Shown: piece by piece, positions 8,162 through 18,953 of the stretch
Layout: every line of letters begins with the position of its first letter
Position numbering within the stretch: position 1 is the first letter of the stretch
Assembly (NCBI RefSeq): GCF_900176485.1
Contig: NZ_FWYD01000006.1
Span: forward strand, 62,001-126,000
Reading direction: 5' to 3'
Length of the DNA stretch: 64,000 nucleotides
From: Primorskyibacter flagellatus
Lineage (GTDB): Bacteria > Pseudomonadota > Alphaproteobacteria > Rhodobacterales > Rhodobacteraceae
Notes under the pieces: generated by a model
The model's input: the letters and a program-made list of their open reading frames with translations, nothing else
Told to the model about the DNA's origin: nothing
Database searches by the model: none
Made by a program: the position numbers and the translations under genes

Positions 8162-10141
8162 TCAGAGCATGATGCGGAATTGCGCGAACCCGTCGGCACC
8201 GTCGCCCGCATCCTCGATCGTCACGCCCTTGACGTCAGACATGTAGTCACGCGCCTTCGGGCCGGTTTCGAACAACACGCTGGTGTTTTCCAGTGGTGCG
8301 AAAGACCAGTTGGCATCGGCCGAGGGATTGATCGTGCCCTGCTCGACAATATAGCGCACGATGACGTCGCGGTTGGTGTCCGGTGCCTCGAAGATGATGG
8401 TATCGCCCATCGCGCCCGGAAAACTGCCGCCGCCGCTGGCGCGGTAGTTGTTGGTGGCGATGATGAACTCCATGTCGGGAGTCACCGGCTGGCCGTCATA
8501 GGCCAGATCCACGATGCGGTTGGCATCCGGGTTCAGCGGCTCGCCCTTGGGGCCGTATTTCGACGGCTGTGACAGATCGATCTGATAGGTCACACCGTCG
8601 ATCACGTCGAAGTTGTAGCTTGGAAATTCGGTATTGAGCAGCACCTGGTCGGCCTTGCCCACCTCTACCTGATTGAACATCCCGGCAGAGCGTTCCAGCC
8701 AGTCCTTGAGTTGCTGACCGTTCACCTTCACCGCCCGCGCCGTATTGGGATAAAGGTACAGGTCGGCCACGTTCTTGATCGCCACGTCCCCGGCAGGCAC
8801 ATCCGTGTAGTATTCCGGACCACCCCGGCCACCGGCCTTGAAGGGGGCGGCGGCGGACAGGATTGGCAGGCCCTCGTATTCAGTGCCTTCCATCATCTGC
8901 TCGATATACCATTTCTGCGCGATCGAGACGATCTGGACAGACGGATCATCGGCCACCAGCGCGAAATAGCTGTGCAGCGGCGCAGAGGTCTTGCCGACGG
9001 CGCGGCGCACATAGGCGAGCGTTTCCTCGTGCTGCTGGCGCACGCTGTCCAACACGGCCGGATCATCCTCGACCAGCGCCGTGACGGACCGATCCTCGTT
9101 GCGTTTGCTGATCGGGCGCGCCTCTGACGCGGTGGACACGACGCGCCATTCGCCGGCCTCGCGTTCCAGCATCAGGTCGATCACGCCCAGATGGCTGCCC
9201 CAGAAGCCGCCCATCGCGGCAGGCTTGCCGTGGATCGTGCCCTTGTCCACATCGACAGCGGCATAATCGGCATAGGTGGGCGATGGAAAGACGAGGTGGC
9301 TGTGGCCGGTCATCACCGCGTCCACCGCGTCAACCGAGGCAAGCGGCACGCTGGCATTTTCCATGCCGTCCGTTTCCTTGGCCGCGCCAATACCGGAATG
9401 CGAAAGCGCGATGATGATGTCGGCGCCCGCCTCTTTCATCTCGGGGATATAGGCGCGGGCGGTTTCGACGATATCGCGGGCCTCGACATTGCCTTGCAGG
9501 TGCTTGCTGTCCCAGTTCATCACTTGCGGCGGGGTAAAGCCGATGATGCCGACCTTGATGTCATGGCTGGCACCCGCACCATCGGTCACGGTGCGGTCAA
9601 GGATCACATAGGGTTTGAACAGCGTGGTGTCGTCACGCGGAGCCGCGCCCTTTTCGGTGGCCAGATTGGCCAGCACGATGGGGAATTCGGCCCCAGCGGC
9701 GGATTTCATCAGGAAATCCAACCCGTAGTTGAATTCGTGGTTGCCGATCGTGCCCGCGTCAAAGCCCACGGTGTTCATGGCGGTGATGACGGGATGCATG
9801 TCACCTTCCTTCATGCCGCGTTCATAGGCGATATAGTCGCCCATCGGGTTGCCCTGAAGAAAGTCGCCGTTGTCGACCAGCATCGAGTTGGTCGCCTCGG
9901 CGCGGATGTCGCCGATGATCGACGCGGTGCGCGACAGGCCCACGGTGTCCACCGGGCGGTCGGAATAATAGTCATACGGGAAGACATGCACATGCAGGTC
10001 TGTGGTTTCCATGATCCGCAAATGGACCTGACCTTCGGCTGCGCGGGCAGAGAAAGGATGCAAAGTGATCATCGACGCCCCCGCTGCCGTACCGGCAAGG
10101 AACGCACGTCGGGAAAGGGTCGGGAATACGGTCTTGGGCAT
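8162..10141 (-). CDS. cpdB: Periplasmic 2',3'-cyclic-nucleotide 2'-phosphodiesterase/3'-nucleotidase
   Basis: 659 residues. The N-terminus carries a twin-arginine-like signal ([15 protein letters not shown], about 9-23). The metallophosphatase domain follows, with [14 protein letters not shown] near 49, [22 protein letters not shown] and [10 protein letters not shown] supplying the two-metal ligands. A C-terminal 5'-nucleotidase domain begins near residue 380. The combination and length match CpdB, which opens 2',3'-cyclic nucleotides left by RNase action and removes the 3'-phosphate, so that nucleosides can be taken up. It could use products of the secreted RNase T2 at 1357-1989, and the BMP transporter at 37.7-42.4 kb could import the nucleosides. 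Confidence 0.88.
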   Translation of the reverse strand: MPKTVFPTLSRRAFLAGTAAGASMITLHPFSARAAEGQVHLRIMETTDLHVHVFPYDYYSDRPVDTVGLSRTASIIGDIRAEATNSMLVDNGDFLQGNPMGDYIAYERGMKEGDMHPVITAMNTVGFDAGTIGNHEFNYGLDFLMKSAAGAEFPIVLANLATEKGAAPRDDTTLFKPYVILDRTVTDGAGASHDIKVGIIGFTPPQVMNWDSKHLQGNVEARDIVETARAYIPEMKEAGADIIIALSHSGIGAAKETDGMENASVPLASVDAVDAVMTGHSHLVFPSPTYADYAAVDVDKGTIHGKPAAMGGFWGSHLGVIDLMLEREAGEWRVVSTASEARPISKRNEDRSVTALVEDDPAVLDSVRQQHEETLAYVRRAVGKTSAPLHSYFALVADDPSVQIVSIAQKWYIEQMMEGTEYEGLPILSAAAPFKAGGRGGPEYYTDVPAGDVAIKNVADLYLYPNTARAVKVNGQQLKDWLERSAGMFNQVEVGKADQVLLNTEFPSYNFDVIDGVTYQIDLSQPSKYGPKGEPLNPDANRIVDLAYDGQPVTPDMEFIIATNNYRASGGGSFPGAMGDTIIFEAPDTNRDVIVRYIVEQGTINPSADANWSFAPLENTSVLFETGPKARDYMSDVKGVTIEDAGDGADGFAQFRIML

Positions 10142-10331
10142 TGTTCGGCTCCGTTAAGGCATTGACGTGACAAGAGCATGCGAAGACTACAATCCGATGA
10201 CAAGACAACTGGAGCAGGTTGCTAAAAAGAGGGTCAACTCTTGGTTGCGCAGCCGCTTGGTCAAACTCAAGGTGTTTGCCACCGGATCAGGGGCATGACA
10301 TGGAAAGTGTGACATAAATGGGAGCATTTGC

Positions 10332-11303
10332 ATGCAACTTTCTGAAACCGTGACCTTCGGCGGATCTTCGCTCGACCGGGCAGCAGAAATGCGCGGAGAT
10401 GCGCCGAAATTGAAGGCGCTGACCGATTCTGACGCGTCACGCGCGGTGCTGTTCTGGCGCGGCAAGCCGCTGGTGGCCGCGTCTGACGATGGTCTTACTT
10501 TGGCAAAGCTGTCGATGAGACACCCGATCCTGACGGGTTTGGCCGACCCTGTCTTTCTGGGGCGCGAAAGTGAAGGCACCGGATATTTTGCCTATGAGCT
10601 GCGGGGCTGGGTGCCGGAGGGGCTAGACGAGGCGGCGCTTCAGGAATTTCTCGATCAATCCGAACAGACCCATCCGGCATTGACCGAGGGGCAGCATTTT
10701 GCAGAGCTGCGCGCCGTTATGACCCGGGTGGATGCACGCGATGCTGAACTGGCCGCGACCGGCAAGGCAATCCTCGGCTGGCATGCCACGCACGGGTTCT
10801 GTGCCGCCTGCGGTGTCAAATCGGATATTTTCATGGCGGGTTGGCAGCGTATTTGCCCGGTCTGCAAAACGCATCATTTTCCGCGCACGGATCCGGTTGT
10901 GATCATGCTTGTCACCCGAGGAAATTCTGTTCTGCTGGGGCGCTCGCCACATTGGCCGGACGGTATGTATTCTCTGCTTGCAGGCTTTATCGAGCCGGGA
11001 GAAACCATGGAGGCCGCCGTGCGCCGTGAGGTCTATGAAGAGGCGGGCATTCGCATCGGGCATGTCAGATACCTCGCCAGCCAGCCCTGGGCGTTTCCAT
11101 CCTCTTTGATGCTGGGTTGTACAGGAGAGGCGCTGACGCATGAGATCACCCTGGACCCGGTGGAATTGGAGGACGCTTTGTGGATCACCCGCGAGGAATT
11201 GATGGAGGTCTTCGCCGGTAGAAGAACCGACATACTGCCCGCCCGAAAGGGCGCAATCGCGCAGTTCCTGCTGAGCAACTGGCTTGCGGACAGGGGCGAA
11301 TGA
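10332..11303 (+). CDS. nudC: NADH/NAD+ pyrophosphatase NudC
   Basis: 323 residues. The zinc ribbon has C157, C160, C175 and C178 (CAACG ... CPVCK). The Nudix box GFIEPGETMEAAVRREVYEE begins at 218. The NudC-specific signature SQPWAFPSS follows near residue 255. The enzyme splits NAD(H) to NMN(H) and AMP and can remove NAD caps from RNA. It starts at ATG 10332 and ends 61 bases before the next start. Confidence 0.95.
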   Translation: MQLSETVTFGGSSLDRAAEMRGDAPKLKALTDSDASRAVLFWRGKPLVAASDDGLTLAKLSMRHPILTGLADPVFLGRESEGTGYFAYELRGWVPEGLDEAALQEFLDQSEQTHPALTEGQHFAELRAVMTRVDARDAELAATGKAILGWHATHGFCAACGVKSDIFMAGWQRICPVCKTHHFPRTDPVVIMLVTRGNSVLLGRSPHWPDGMYSLLAGFIEPGETMEAAVRREVYEEAGIRIGHVRYLASQPWAFPSSLMLGCTGEALTHEITLDPVELEDALWITREELMEVFAGRRTDILPARKGAIAQFLLSNWLADRGE

Positions 11304-11364
11304 CGCAAAACTGGCGGTCTGTCAGATCCCGGACAGAACCACGGCAGAGCAGGGCGATCAAACG

Positions 11365-11832
11365 ATGGAATTGACGACGACCGAAGACATCGAGGCGCCT
11401 TTGGACGCGGTTTTCGCGACGGTAACGGATTTTGATGTTCTCGAACGCTCTGCCCTGCGTCGAGGGATAGATGTGCGGCGGACGGACCAAATGTTCGAAC
11501 CCGGTCCGGGCATGACCTGGGCCACGACTTTCGCGTTTCGCGGCAAGACGCGCACGGCAACCATCGAAGTGACGCAATACGAACAACCGGAGTCCTTGAC
11601 CTTCGCAGGGACGTCAGGCGGACTGGATGTCGGCGTGTCGATAGAATTGGTCGCACTCTCCCGGTCGCGCACCCGGCTGACGATGAAGGTGGTGCCGCGC
11701 CCCCGGACGCTGTCTGCGCGGCTGTTGATGCAGTCGATGAAGTTGGCAAAGGGCAATATTGGCAAGCGGTTCCGGGTGCGGATTGCCGATTACGCCAAGG
11801 ATATTGAAGATCGCGCCAAACGTAACGCGTGA
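11365..11832 (+). CDS. SRPBCC (START-like) family protein
   Basis: 155 residues from ATG 11365. The opening MELTTTEDIEAPLDAVFATV is the usual first strand and helix of the SRPBCC lipid/hydrophobic-ligand-binding fold, and the last long helix (LLMQSMKLAKGNIGKRF) closes the cavity. There are no catalytic motifs. It lies 61 bases after nudC on the same strand and may share its transcript, but no functional link is known. Confidence 0.7.
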   Translation: MELTTTEDIEAPLDAVFATVTDFDVLERSALRRGIDVRRTDQMFEPGPGMTWATTFAFRGKTRTATIEVTQYEQPESLTFAGTSGGLDVGVSIELVALSRSRTRLTMKVVPRPRTLSARLLMQSMKLAKGNIGKRFRVRIADYAKDIEDRAKRNA

Positions 11833-12010
11833 AGCGATGACGCAGGTCCTTTGATCCGAGCGCTTGCAGGTCACGTCGCTGAATCATTTCTGTCTTTTGT
11901 CTCGTGAGACAAGGGCCGCGCCTGCCACCCTCACGTATCTGTGGATTGAAACCCTGTGCAGCGCCGCTACAGTTCGGCGCTACTGCCGACCAACCGTAAG
12001 GAGTTTGCCG

Positions 12011-12808
12011 ATGCGTGCGCTTGCCTTGATTGCCGCACTCTTTCCCGTCGCGGCCTCTGCCCATGAATTCTGGATTTCGCCCTTGGAATACCAGATCGCG
12101 GTGGATGCCCCGTTGGTTGCAGATATCCGCGTCGGCGAAAATTTCGAAGGCTCGGCATTCTCCTATCTGCCGATGCGGTTTCGTCGTTTTGACCTGGCGA
12201 TGGGCGATGACCTGGCAGAGGTCCCCGGTCGTGCCGGGGACAGGCCCGCGATGACCATGCCCGCACCGCAGGAGGGGCTGGCCGTGGTGATCCATGAAAC
12301 AACCGATTACCTGCTGACCTATAAGGAGTGGGCGAAATTCGAATCCTTCACGACTCACAAGGATTTTGCCTGGGCGATGGATCGGCACCGCGAACGCGGT
12401 CTGCCGGAAGCCGGATTTCGCGAGCGCTACAGCCGGTATGGAAAAAGCCTGATCGCGGTGGGCCGGGGTGTCGGCCAAGACCGCGAAGTCGGATTGTTGA
12501 CAGAGATTGTGGCACAGGCGAATCCCTATACCGATGATCTGTCCAGAGGGTTTCCGGTGAAGGTGCTATATGAGGGGGCGCTGCGCACGGACACGCAGGT
12601 TGAACTGTTCGACAAGGCACCCGATGGCACCGTTACATCTTCGCTTTACCGCACCGACGAGGAGGGGTTGGCGATCTTCCCGGTCAGCCCCGGCCATACC
12701 TATCTTGTCGATTCCGTGGTCATGCGCCCGTTGGACCCAGAGGCGGAGGATGACCCGGTTTGGGAATCGCTTTGGGCATCGCTGACGTTCCGTGTGCCGG
12801 ACGACTGA
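12011..12808 (+). CDS. DUF4198-type periplasmic protein
   Basis: 265 residues from ATG 12011, behind TAAGGAG. A clear signal peptide (MRALALIAALFPVAASA) is followed immediately by HEFWI, a start typical of DUF4198 proteins, which are periplasmic beta-sandwich proteins often found with metal transport or nickel/cobalt uptake genes. No transporter is adjacent here. The frame is open upstream to 11864, but the signal peptide and ribosome-binding site fix this start. Confidence 0.75.
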   Translation: MRALALIAALFPVAASAHEFWISPLEYQIAVDAPLVADIRVGENFEGSAFSYLPMRFRRFDLAMGDDLAEVPGRAGDRPAMTMPAPQEGLAVVIHETTDYLLTYKEWAKFESFTTHKDFAWAMDRHRERGLPEAGFRERYSRYGKSLIAVGRGVGQDREVGLLTEIVAQANPYTDDLSRGFPVKVLYEGALRTDTQVELFDKAPDGTVTSSLYRTDEEGLAIFPVSPGHTYLVDSVVMRPLDPEAEDDPVWESLWASLTFRVPDD

Positions 12809-12863
12809 ACCGCGCCACGTGCCGCCGGACCGAGATCATTTGGCCCAGAGGGCGTGAACGCCT

Positions 12864-13823
12864 TCAGTCGCGCCAGTCAAAGAAGCCCGGTCCGCCCTGC
12901 GCCAGAAGCTTGCGCGCCATTTCATGGCCCAACGCGGCCCCGTCCTCGACCGGTGCGCTGGCATCGTCGGACACGGCATCCGAGCCGTCTGGGCGCAGGA
13001 TTTCCCCGCGCAGCCGCAAGGTGCCGCCGTCCAGTTCCGCCAGCCCGCCGATGGGGGTTTCGCAAGACCCGTCAAGCGTGGCCAGAAAGGCGCGCTCTGC
13101 CGCCAGTTGCTTGCCGGTCAGCGCATCGTGGATCGCCGCCAGCATATGGGCTGTGCGGGCATCATCGGCGCGGCGTTCGATCCCGATGGCACCCTGGGCA
13201 ATGGCGGGCAGCATGTCCTCGGGGGCAATTGCGGTACGGGGCACGTCCGCCATCGCCAGCCGGTTCAACCCGGCCATGGCAAGGAACGTGGCGTCCGCGA
13301 CGCCGTCGGACAGTTTGCGCAGCCGGGTCTGCACATTGCCGCGAAACTCGACGACAGTCAGATCCGGGCGTCGGTGCAGCAATTGCGCGCGGCGACGCAG
13401 CGACGACGTGCCCACGGTTGAGGCATGCGGCAGTTCGAAGATGCCGGTGAAGGCATTGGAGACAAACGCGTCGCGCACATCCTCGCGCGGCAGGTAGCAG
13501 TCCAGCACCAGCCCGGCGGGTTGCAGCACCGGCATGTCTTTCATCGAATGCACGGCAATGTCGATGCCGCCGGACAGAAGCTGCTCTTCGATTTCCTTGG
13601 TGAACAGGCCCTTGCCGCCGATCTCCTTCAGCGGACGGTCAGCGGCGATCAGCGCACGGTCATCGCCGGTGGTCTTGATCGGAACAATCTCAAAGGCCGC
13701 AGGGTCGAGCGCAAAGGCGGCGGCCAGTCTGTCTCGGGTCTCGTGGGCCTGGGCCAGCGCCAGCGGCGAAGCACGGGTGCCGATCTTCAGCGGGGTATCG
13801 GGGGAGGGCAAGATATACGTCAT
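12864..13823 (-). CDS. hemC: Hydroxymethylbilane synthase (porphobilinogen deaminase)
   Basis: 319 residues from ATG 13823. [14 protein letters not shown] lies at about 12-25, and the active-site region [14 protein letters not shown] is present. The cofactor-attaching cysteine is in GSCETPIGG near residue 250. The enzyme joins four porphobilinogen molecules into hydroxymethylbilane in heme, bacteriochlorophyll and cobalamin synthesis. It diverges from hemE across 100 bases, so the two heme genes probably share a control region. Confidence 0.97.
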   Translation of the reverse strand: MTYILPSPDTPLKIGTRASPLALAQAHETRDRLAAAFALDPAAFEIVPIKTTGDDRALIAADRPLKEIGGKGLFTKEIEEQLLSGGIDIAVHSMKDMPVLQPAGLVLDCYLPREDVRDAFVSNAFTGIFELPHASTVGTSSLRRRAQLLHRRPDLTVVEFRGNVQTRLRKLSDGVADATFLAMAGLNRLAMADVPRTAIAPEDMLPAIAQGAIGIERRADDARTAHMLAAIHDALTGKQLAAERAFLATLDGSCETPIGGLAELDGGTLRLRGEILRPDGSDAVSDDASAPVEDGAALGHEMARKLLAQGGPGFFDWRD

Positions 13824-13923
13824 GCGCCCAGCTTTAGTCGCGTCATCCTGCCCCGGCAAGTCGCGATGGCTTGACATATCGCCGCCCGCAAGGGACCACG
13901 GGTCGATTGACGAGAAGGACGAC

Positions 13924-14958
13924 ATGGCGATGAGCAAGACCATTCTGCGCGCACTGGCCGGAGAGGCACAGCCTGTCCCGCCGATCTGGATGATGCGACA
14001 GGCGGGCCGCTACCTGCCCGAATACCGCGCAACACGGGCAAAGGCCGGGGACTTCCTGTCGCTGTGCTACAATCCGGAACTGGCCGCAGAGGTGACGATG
14101 CAGCCGATCCGGCGCTATGGCTTTGACGGGGCGATCCTGTTTGCCGATATTTTGCTGGTCCCACAGGCGCTGGGCGCGGATCTGTGGTTTGTCACCGGCG
14201 AAGGCCCGCGTTTGTCTACCGTGACCGCGCAGGCGGATTTCGACCGGCTGGGGCAGGGCGAGATGATCCACGAAACCCTGTCGCCGATCTATGAGACGAT
14301 CCGCATCCTGAAGGGGGAATTGCCACCCGAGACCACGCTGATCGGCTTTGCCGGGGCACCCTGGACCGTGGCAACCTATATGATCGCCGGGAAGGGCACG
14401 CCGGATCAGGGGCCTGCCCATGCGCTCAAGGCCGAAAACCGCGCGCTGTTCGAGGCGCTGATGGACAGGCTGACAGAAGCGACCATCGACTACCTTTCCT
14501 GCCAGATCGAGGCCGGTGCAGAAGTCGTCAAACTTTTCGACAGTTGGGCGGGGTCGCTGAAAGGCGCGGATTTCGACGATTTTTGCCTGAAACCGGCACA
14601 GCGCATCATCTCGGCGCTGAAGGCCAAACACCCCGATACGCCGATCATCGCCTTTCCGCGAGAGGCCGGGGACCGCTATGTCGGGTTTGCCAAAGCAACG
14701 GGTGCTGATTGTGTGGCCATCGACAACTCTGTCAGCCCGGACTGGGCCGCCAGCCATGTGCAGGTGGATGGATGTGTGCAGGGCAACCTGGCGTCGAAAC
14801 ACATGGTCACCGGCGGACAGGATCTGGTGGACGAGACGCGGCGAGTGGTGGATGCGCTTCGCGGTGGTCCACATATTTTCAACCTCGGTCACGGGATTAC
14901 GCCGGACGCAGATCCCGACAACGTGCAGTTGATGATTGATACCGTGCGCAACGGCTAG
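13924..14958 (+). CDS. hemE: Uroporphyrinogen decarboxylase
   Basis: 344 residues from ATG 13924, behind GAGAAGGA. A second Met two codons on (13930) is also possible. The signature [17 protein letters not shown] (about 18-34) and [13 protein letters not shown] are diagnostic. It decarboxylates the four acetate side chains of uroporphyrinogen III to give coproporphyrinogen III. It sits back to back with hemC. The frame is open upstream to 13534, but that part overlaps hemC and is not coding. Confidence 0.97.
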   Translation: MAMSKTILRALAGEAQPVPPIWMMRQAGRYLPEYRATRAKAGDFLSLCYNPELAAEVTMQPIRRYGFDGAILFADILLVPQALGADLWFVTGEGPRLSTVTAQADFDRLGQGEMIHETLSPIYETIRILKGELPPETTLIGFAGAPWTVATYMIAGKGTPDQGPAHALKAENRALFEALMDRLTEATIDYLSCQIEAGAEVVKLFDSWAGSLKGADFDDFCLKPAQRIISALKAKHPDTPIIAFPREAGDRYVGFAKATGADCVAIDNSVSPDWAASHVQVDGCVQGNLASKHMVTGGQDLVDETRRVVDALRGGPHIFNLGHGITPDADPDNVQLMIDTVRNG

Positions 14959-15146
14959 GCCGGACGAACGGCAAGGCTGGCATGTGCTTCTGGATTCGTG
15001 GCGATGTTGCTGCGCCCTGCCGAGGGGCAGCCCGGAGGCAGCCCGGATTCGCGTCGAGGGCGATTTCGCACAGACCGACCTGCGCTGACGCAGGTTGCAT
15101 TCTGAACAGACAGGTTTAGTTTTCGCGTCGCATACAGGAGACGCAT

Positions 15147-16076
15147 ATGACGGCTATGGTAAAGATTTCGGACCTTCGTAAAATCTACGATGGCGGGTTC
15201 GAGGCGTTGAAAGGTGTTTCGCTGGAGATCCGCGAAGGCGAGATTCTGGCGCTGCTTGGACCCAACGGGGCAGGCAAGACCACGTTGATTTCCGCCGTTT
15301 GCGGCATCGCGGTCCCGACCTCGGGCACGATAAGCGTGGGCGGGCATGACACGATCACCGATTATCGCGCGGCGCGGCAACTGATCGGGCTTGTGCCTCA
15401 GGAAATCAATCTGGAGCCGTTTCAGAAGGTCATGGATGCGGTGCGGTTTTCGCGCGGGCTGTTCGGATGCAAGCGCGACGACGCGCTGCTGGAACGGATC
15501 CTGCGCCAACTGTCGCTGTGGGACAAGCGAAACGCCAAGGTGAATGAGCTTTCGGGCGGGATGAAGCGGCGCGTTTTGATCGCCAAGGCCTTGTCCCACG
15601 AACCGCGCGTGTTGTTTCTGGACGAGCCCACCGCCGGCGTCGATGTCGAGCTTCGGCGCGATATGTGGGACACTGTTGCGCAGCTGAAGGCCGACGGCGT
15701 GACGATCATCCTGACCACGCATTATATCGAAGAGGCAGAGGCCATCGCCGATCGGGTGGGCGTGATTGCCAAGGGCGAATTGTTGCTGGTCGAGGAAAAG
15801 GCCGCTCTTATGGCGCGGATGGGCCGCAAGGAGTTGATCGTCGATCTGCAAGAACCCGTGGCGGAGATACCGGAGGCGCTTGCGGCCTACGATCTGCGTT
15901 TGATCGAGGACGGGCGGGCGCTGGTCTATACCTATGACACTACCGCCGACCGCACGGGCATCACGAACCTGCTGGCAGAGATCGCCGCGGCGGGCCTGAC
16001 GTTGCGCGACATCCGCACCCATCAGTCCAGTCTGGAGGATATTTTTGTTGGCTTGGTGAAGGAGGATGCAGCATGA
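15147..16076 (+). CDS. ABC-2 exporter, ATP-binding subunit
   Basis: 309 residues from ATG 15147. The Walker A motif GPNGAGKTT is at 38-46, the signature LSGGMKRR near 135 and Walker [13 protein letters not shown] near 155. The C-terminal extension is typical of the NodI/DrrA/CcmA-like multidrug or polysaccharide exporters. It overlaps the permease gene by ATGA and clearly works with it. The substrate is unknown. A short spacer after hemE (188 bases) should carry the promoter. Confidence 0.9.
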   Translation: MTAMVKISDLRKIYDGGFEALKGVSLEIREGEILALLGPNGAGKTTLISAVCGIAVPTSGTISVGGHDTITDYRAARQLIGLVPQEINLEPFQKVMDAVRFSRGLFGCKRDDALLERILRQLSLWDKRNAKVNELSGGMKRRVLIAKALSHEPRVLFLDEPTAGVDVELRRDMWDTVAQLKADGVTIILTTHYIEEAEAIADRVGVIAKGELLLVEEKAALMARMGRKELIVDLQEPVAEIPEALAAYDLRLIEDGRALVYTYDTTADRTGITNLLAEIAAAGLTLRDIRTHQSSLEDIFVGLVKEDAA

Positions 16077-16834
16077 ACCTGCAAGCGGTCCGTTCGATCT
16101 ATTATTTTGAAATGGCGCGCTTCTTTCGCACATTTCTGCAAAGTTTCATCTCGCCGGTCATCTCCACGTCGCTGTATTTCGTGGTTTTTGGCACCGCTAT
16201 CGGCAGCCGTATCGATCAGGTCGAGGGCGTCAGCTATGGTGCCTTCATCGTGCCGGGGCTGATCATGCTGACGGTGATGACGCAGGGCATCTCGAACGCC
16301 AGTTTCGGGATCTATTTTCCGAAATTCATCGGCACGATCTATGAACAGCTTTCCGCGCCGGTCAACTTTCTGGAAATCGTGCTGGGCTATGCCGGGGCGG
16401 CGGCCACCAAGGCGCTGTTCATCGGGCTGGTGATCCTTGGCACATCGGCCTTCTTCGTGGATCTGAGCATTCAGCATCCGCTGGCCATGGCGGGCTTTCT
16501 TATCCTGACCTGCATCAGTTTCGCGCTTTTCGGGTTCATCATCGGGATCTGGGCGAAGAATTTCGAACAGTTGCAACTGATTCCGCTGCTGATCGTCACG
16601 CCTTTGGTGTTTTTGGGCGGATCTTTCTACTCGATCTCCATGCTGCCGCCGATCTGGCAGACGATCACGCTGTTCAATCCGGTCGTCTACCTGATTTCCG
16701 GATTCCGTTGGGCTTTCTTCGGGACGGCGGATGTGCCGGTCGGGCTGAGCCTGCTGGCCATTGCGGGGTTCTGCGCGCTGTGCATGGCGGTGGTGTGGGT
16801 CATCTTCCGCACCGGGTGGCGTTTGCGAAGCTGA
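16073..16834 (+). CDS. ABC-2 exporter, permease subunit
   Basis: 253 residues, about six hydrophobic segments, with the ABC-2 family pattern ([21 protein letters not shown] and the [16 protein letters not shown] segment before the last helices). Its ATG overlaps the stop of the ATPase gene by four bases, so translation is coupled. Together they form a two-gene exporter of unknown cargo. Confidence 0.9.
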   Translation: MNLQAVRSIYYFEMARFFRTFLQSFISPVISTSLYFVVFGTAIGSRIDQVEGVSYGAFIVPGLIMLTVMTQGISNASFGIYFPKFIGTIYEQLSAPVNFLEIVLGYAGAAATKALFIGLVILGTSAFFVDLSIQHPLAMAGFLILTCISFALFGFIIGIWAKNFEQLQLIPLLIVTPLVFLGGSFYSISMLPPIWQTITLFNPVVYLISGFRWAFFGTADVPVGLSLLAIAGFCALCMAVVWVIFRTGWRLRS

Positions 16835-16904
16835 CGGGCGCGGCTTGACGGCGGACCCCTTCGCGCCTACCCGGATCGCACCACCATGCCCCGGAGACTC
16901 CGCA

Positions 16905-17783
16905 ATGCCGACATTCACCGCTTTCACCACCCTGACCGGCAAGGCCCCGGCCGAGGCGCTTGGCGCCGCGATGGAGAACATGATCCCCGAGCCAACCGGC
17001 ATCGGCGTGTTCGAGATGGAGGATGGATCCGGCCTGTGGGAAGTGGGTGGCTATTTCACCGAAACCCCGGACGATGTTGCGCTGAGCCTGTTGACCGCAG
17101 CACATGGCGCGCGCGAATTCGTGGTCAGCGAATTGCCGGATGTCGATTGGGTCGCCAAGGTGCGCCGCGATCTTGCCCCGGTCGAGGCGGGCCGCTTTTT
17201 CGTCTATGGCAGCCACGATGCCGACAAGGTTCCCGAAGGGTCCGAACCGCTGTTGATCGAGGCCGCAATGGCCTTTGGCACCGGCCATCACGGCACGACA
17301 CTGGGCTGCCTGCGCGCACTGGACCGAATTGCCAACAATGGATTTGTCGGGCGCAATGTCGCCGATATCGGCTGCGGCACGGCGGTTCTGGCAATGGCGG
17401 CCGCGCGGATCTGGACCGATCCCGTGGTGGCGTCCGATATTGACGAGGTCGCAGTGGACGTGGCGAAGGCGAATGTCGCTGCAAACGAACTGGAAGGGCG
17501 CGTGGCTTGCCTAGAGGCAATGGGGTTCGACCATCCCGACCTTGCAGCCAAAGCGCCCTTCGATCTTGTCTTTGCCAACATCCTCAAGGCCCCGTTGATT
17601 GACCTTGCGCCGGATATGGCTGCACATCTGTGCCCCGGAGGCTGGGCTATCCTGTCAGGGCTGTTGAACGAACAGGCGCAAGAGGTGATCGAGGTCTATG
17701 CTGGCCACGGCATGACCTTGTCGCATCACGAACAGATCGGTGATTGGTCGACACTTAGCCTGACGAAGAACACCGCTGAATGA
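16905..17783 (+). CDS. prmA: Ribosomal protein L11 methyltransferase
   Basis: 292 residues from ATG 16905. The SAM-binding motif VADIGCGTAVLAMAAA lies near 152-167. It is preceded by the PrmA-specific AMAFGTGHHGTT and followed by FANILKAPL, the NxL-type motif that contacts the substrate. The enzyme trimethylates lysines and the N-terminus of L11. A longer frame to 16761 overlaps the permease end and is not used. Confidence 0.93.
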   Translation: MPTFTAFTTLTGKAPAEALGAAMENMIPEPTGIGVFEMEDGSGLWEVGGYFTETPDDVALSLLTAAHGAREFVVSELPDVDWVAKVRRDLAPVEAGRFFVYGSHDADKVPEGSEPLLIEAAMAFGTGHHGTTLGCLRALDRIANNGFVGRNVADIGCGTAVLAMAAARIWTDPVVASDIDEVAVDVAKANVAANELEGRVACLEAMGFDHPDLAAKAPFDLVFANILKAPLIDLAPDMAAHLCPGGWAILSGLLNEQAQEVIEVYAGHGMTLSHHEQIGDWSTLSLTKNTAE

Positions 17784-17854
17784 CGAAGATCCTGCTTGCG
17801 CGGCGCTGAACTGCGCGGGACTGCGGCGTCTCAATCCCAAGTATTACAAAGTAA

Positions 17855-17882
17855 AACGGCCGCACCTAATGGTGCGGCCGTT
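17855..17882 (-). terminator. Terminator of the DUF1127 gene
   Basis: Perfect 12-base arms AACGGCCGCACC and GGTGCGGCCGTT enclose a four-base loop. On the minus strand they lie 27 bases after the stop of the DUF1127 gene and run into TTTTACTTTG. The hairpin may also stop prmA transcripts coming from the other side. Confidence 0.8.
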
Positions 17883-17909
17883 GGCCTGCCGTGCAAAGCC
17901 GAAATTGGC

Positions 17910-18119
17910 TTAGCGTCCTCGCGCGACAGAGTTGATCTCGCCGCGTGTCAGGCCGATATCGGCCAGCTCGGTGTCGCTAAGGCTGGACAGAACCTTGCGG
18001 GTCTGACGCTCTTCGTTCCAGCCTTTGATGCCTGCATAGGCATTGGCAAGAACCTGACCAACGCGGTCGGCCAGAAGCACGGTGTGAAAGTGGGTGCGGG
18101 TGGTGTCGATTACGGGCAT
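17910..18119 (-). CDS. DUF1127 small protein
   Basis: 69 residues. The C-terminal half (LSSLSDTELADIGLTRGEI, 45-63) is the DUF1127/YjiS-like arginine-rich motif. Small DUF1127 proteins in alphaproteobacteria influence phosphate and carbon metabolism and RNA turnover, and several act through RNA binding. This one stands alone with its own terminator, diverging from ruvC across 345 bases. Confidence 0.85.
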   Translation of the reverse strand: MPVIDTTRTHFHTVLLADRVGQVLANAYAGIKGWNEERQTRKVLSSLSDTELADIGLTRGEINSVARGR

Positions 18120-18464
18120 GTCACATACTCAAGCGGTTGGCGGGCGTCCTGCCCGAAGGTTTCATTCTGATGCCGAGTTAGGCGGGGGGGCGAATTTCGG
18201 CAAGGACCGAAAGCGCATAGGTCATATGCAGTTTTCGCAATGCTTTGAGATTAGGCGCATACCGAAAAAAATAAGTAAATTACGCCATTTATCCGCGTCG
18301 CGCTTGGCTGAAAAGAGGCGTTTTTGAGCCTCGACCAGCACCACCCTGTCGCTTTGGTCGCGTCGAAGTCGCTTTTGGACATAAAGCGAGTCGTTTTCAT
18401 TCTGCTTGGCGTTTGTTCGCGTTTCGTGCTAGTGGGTCAAAAAAACAACAACGGGTGAGCAGTG
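18120..18464. other. Intergenic region between the DUF1127 gene and ruvC
   Basis: 345 bases holding both outward promoters. A candidate LexA box lies at 18415-18429 close to ruvC (separate entry). The middle is AT-richer than the surroundings. No gene is seen. Confidence 0.5.
18415..18429 (+). promoter_or_regulatory. Candidate LexA (SOS) box upstream of ruvC
   Basis: GTTC-N7-GTGC matches the alphaproteobacterial SOS consensus GTTC-N7-GTTC at seven of eight positions. It ends 35 bases before the ruvC ATG, inside the likely promoter. ruvCAB being SOS-controlled is plausible from E. coli ruvAB. One mismatch and a short motif keep the confidence moderate. Confidence 0.45.
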
Positions 18465-18953
18465 ATGCGTGTTCTGGGGATCGATCCGGGGTTGCGGACC
18501 CTCGGATGGGGCGTGATCGACGTCGATGGCAGTCGAATCAGCCATGTCGCGAACGGGCATTGTGTTTCCGAAGGCAAAGTCCTGTCACTGCGACTGCTGG
18601 CGCTGCATAGCCAGTTGACCGATGTGCTGATGCGGTATCAACCCGACCAGGCGGCGGTGGAGCAGACCTTCGTCAACAAGGACGGGGCGGGCACGCTGAA
18701 GCTGGGGCAGGCGCGCGGTATTGCGATGCTGGTGCCCGCGCAATACGGTATCGACGTGGGCGAGTATTTTCCGAACACCATCAAGAAGACGGTTGTGGGG
18801 GTCGGACATGCCGACAAGTCTCAGGTACAGCATATGGTGAAGATGCAGCTTCCCGGTGTGACTTTTGCCGGTGCGGACGCGGCCGATGCGCTTGCGATCG
18901 CGATCTGTCACGCGCATCACGCTCGCGCCCCCGGCCTGAGGGTGCGCGCATGA
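18465..18953 (+). CDS. ruvC: Holliday junction endodeoxyribonuclease RuvC
   Basis: 162 residues from ATG 18465 (a GTG sits one codon before). The acidic catalytic residues fall at D7 (GIDPG), E66 (AVEQTF), D138 and D141 (GADAADALA), the same numbers as the E. coli enzyme. It cuts Holliday junctions held by RuvAB. The stop overlaps the ruvA start (ATGA), and the genes form ruvC-ruvA-ruvB. Confidence 0.98.
   Translation: MRVLGIDPGLRTLGWGVIDVDGSRISHVANGHCVSEGKVLSLRLLALHSQLTDVLMRYQPDQAAVEQTFVNKDGAGTLKLGQARGIAMLVPAQYGIDVGEYFPNTIKKTVVGVGHADKSQVQHMVKMQLPGVTFAGADAADALAIAICHAHHARAPGLRVRA

Noticed and set aside
9191-10165. 324-codon plus-strand frame opposite cpdB
   Set aside because: It is a GC-driven shadow antisense to a clear enzyme gene, with His/Gly/Arg-rich low-plausibility sequence and no domain.
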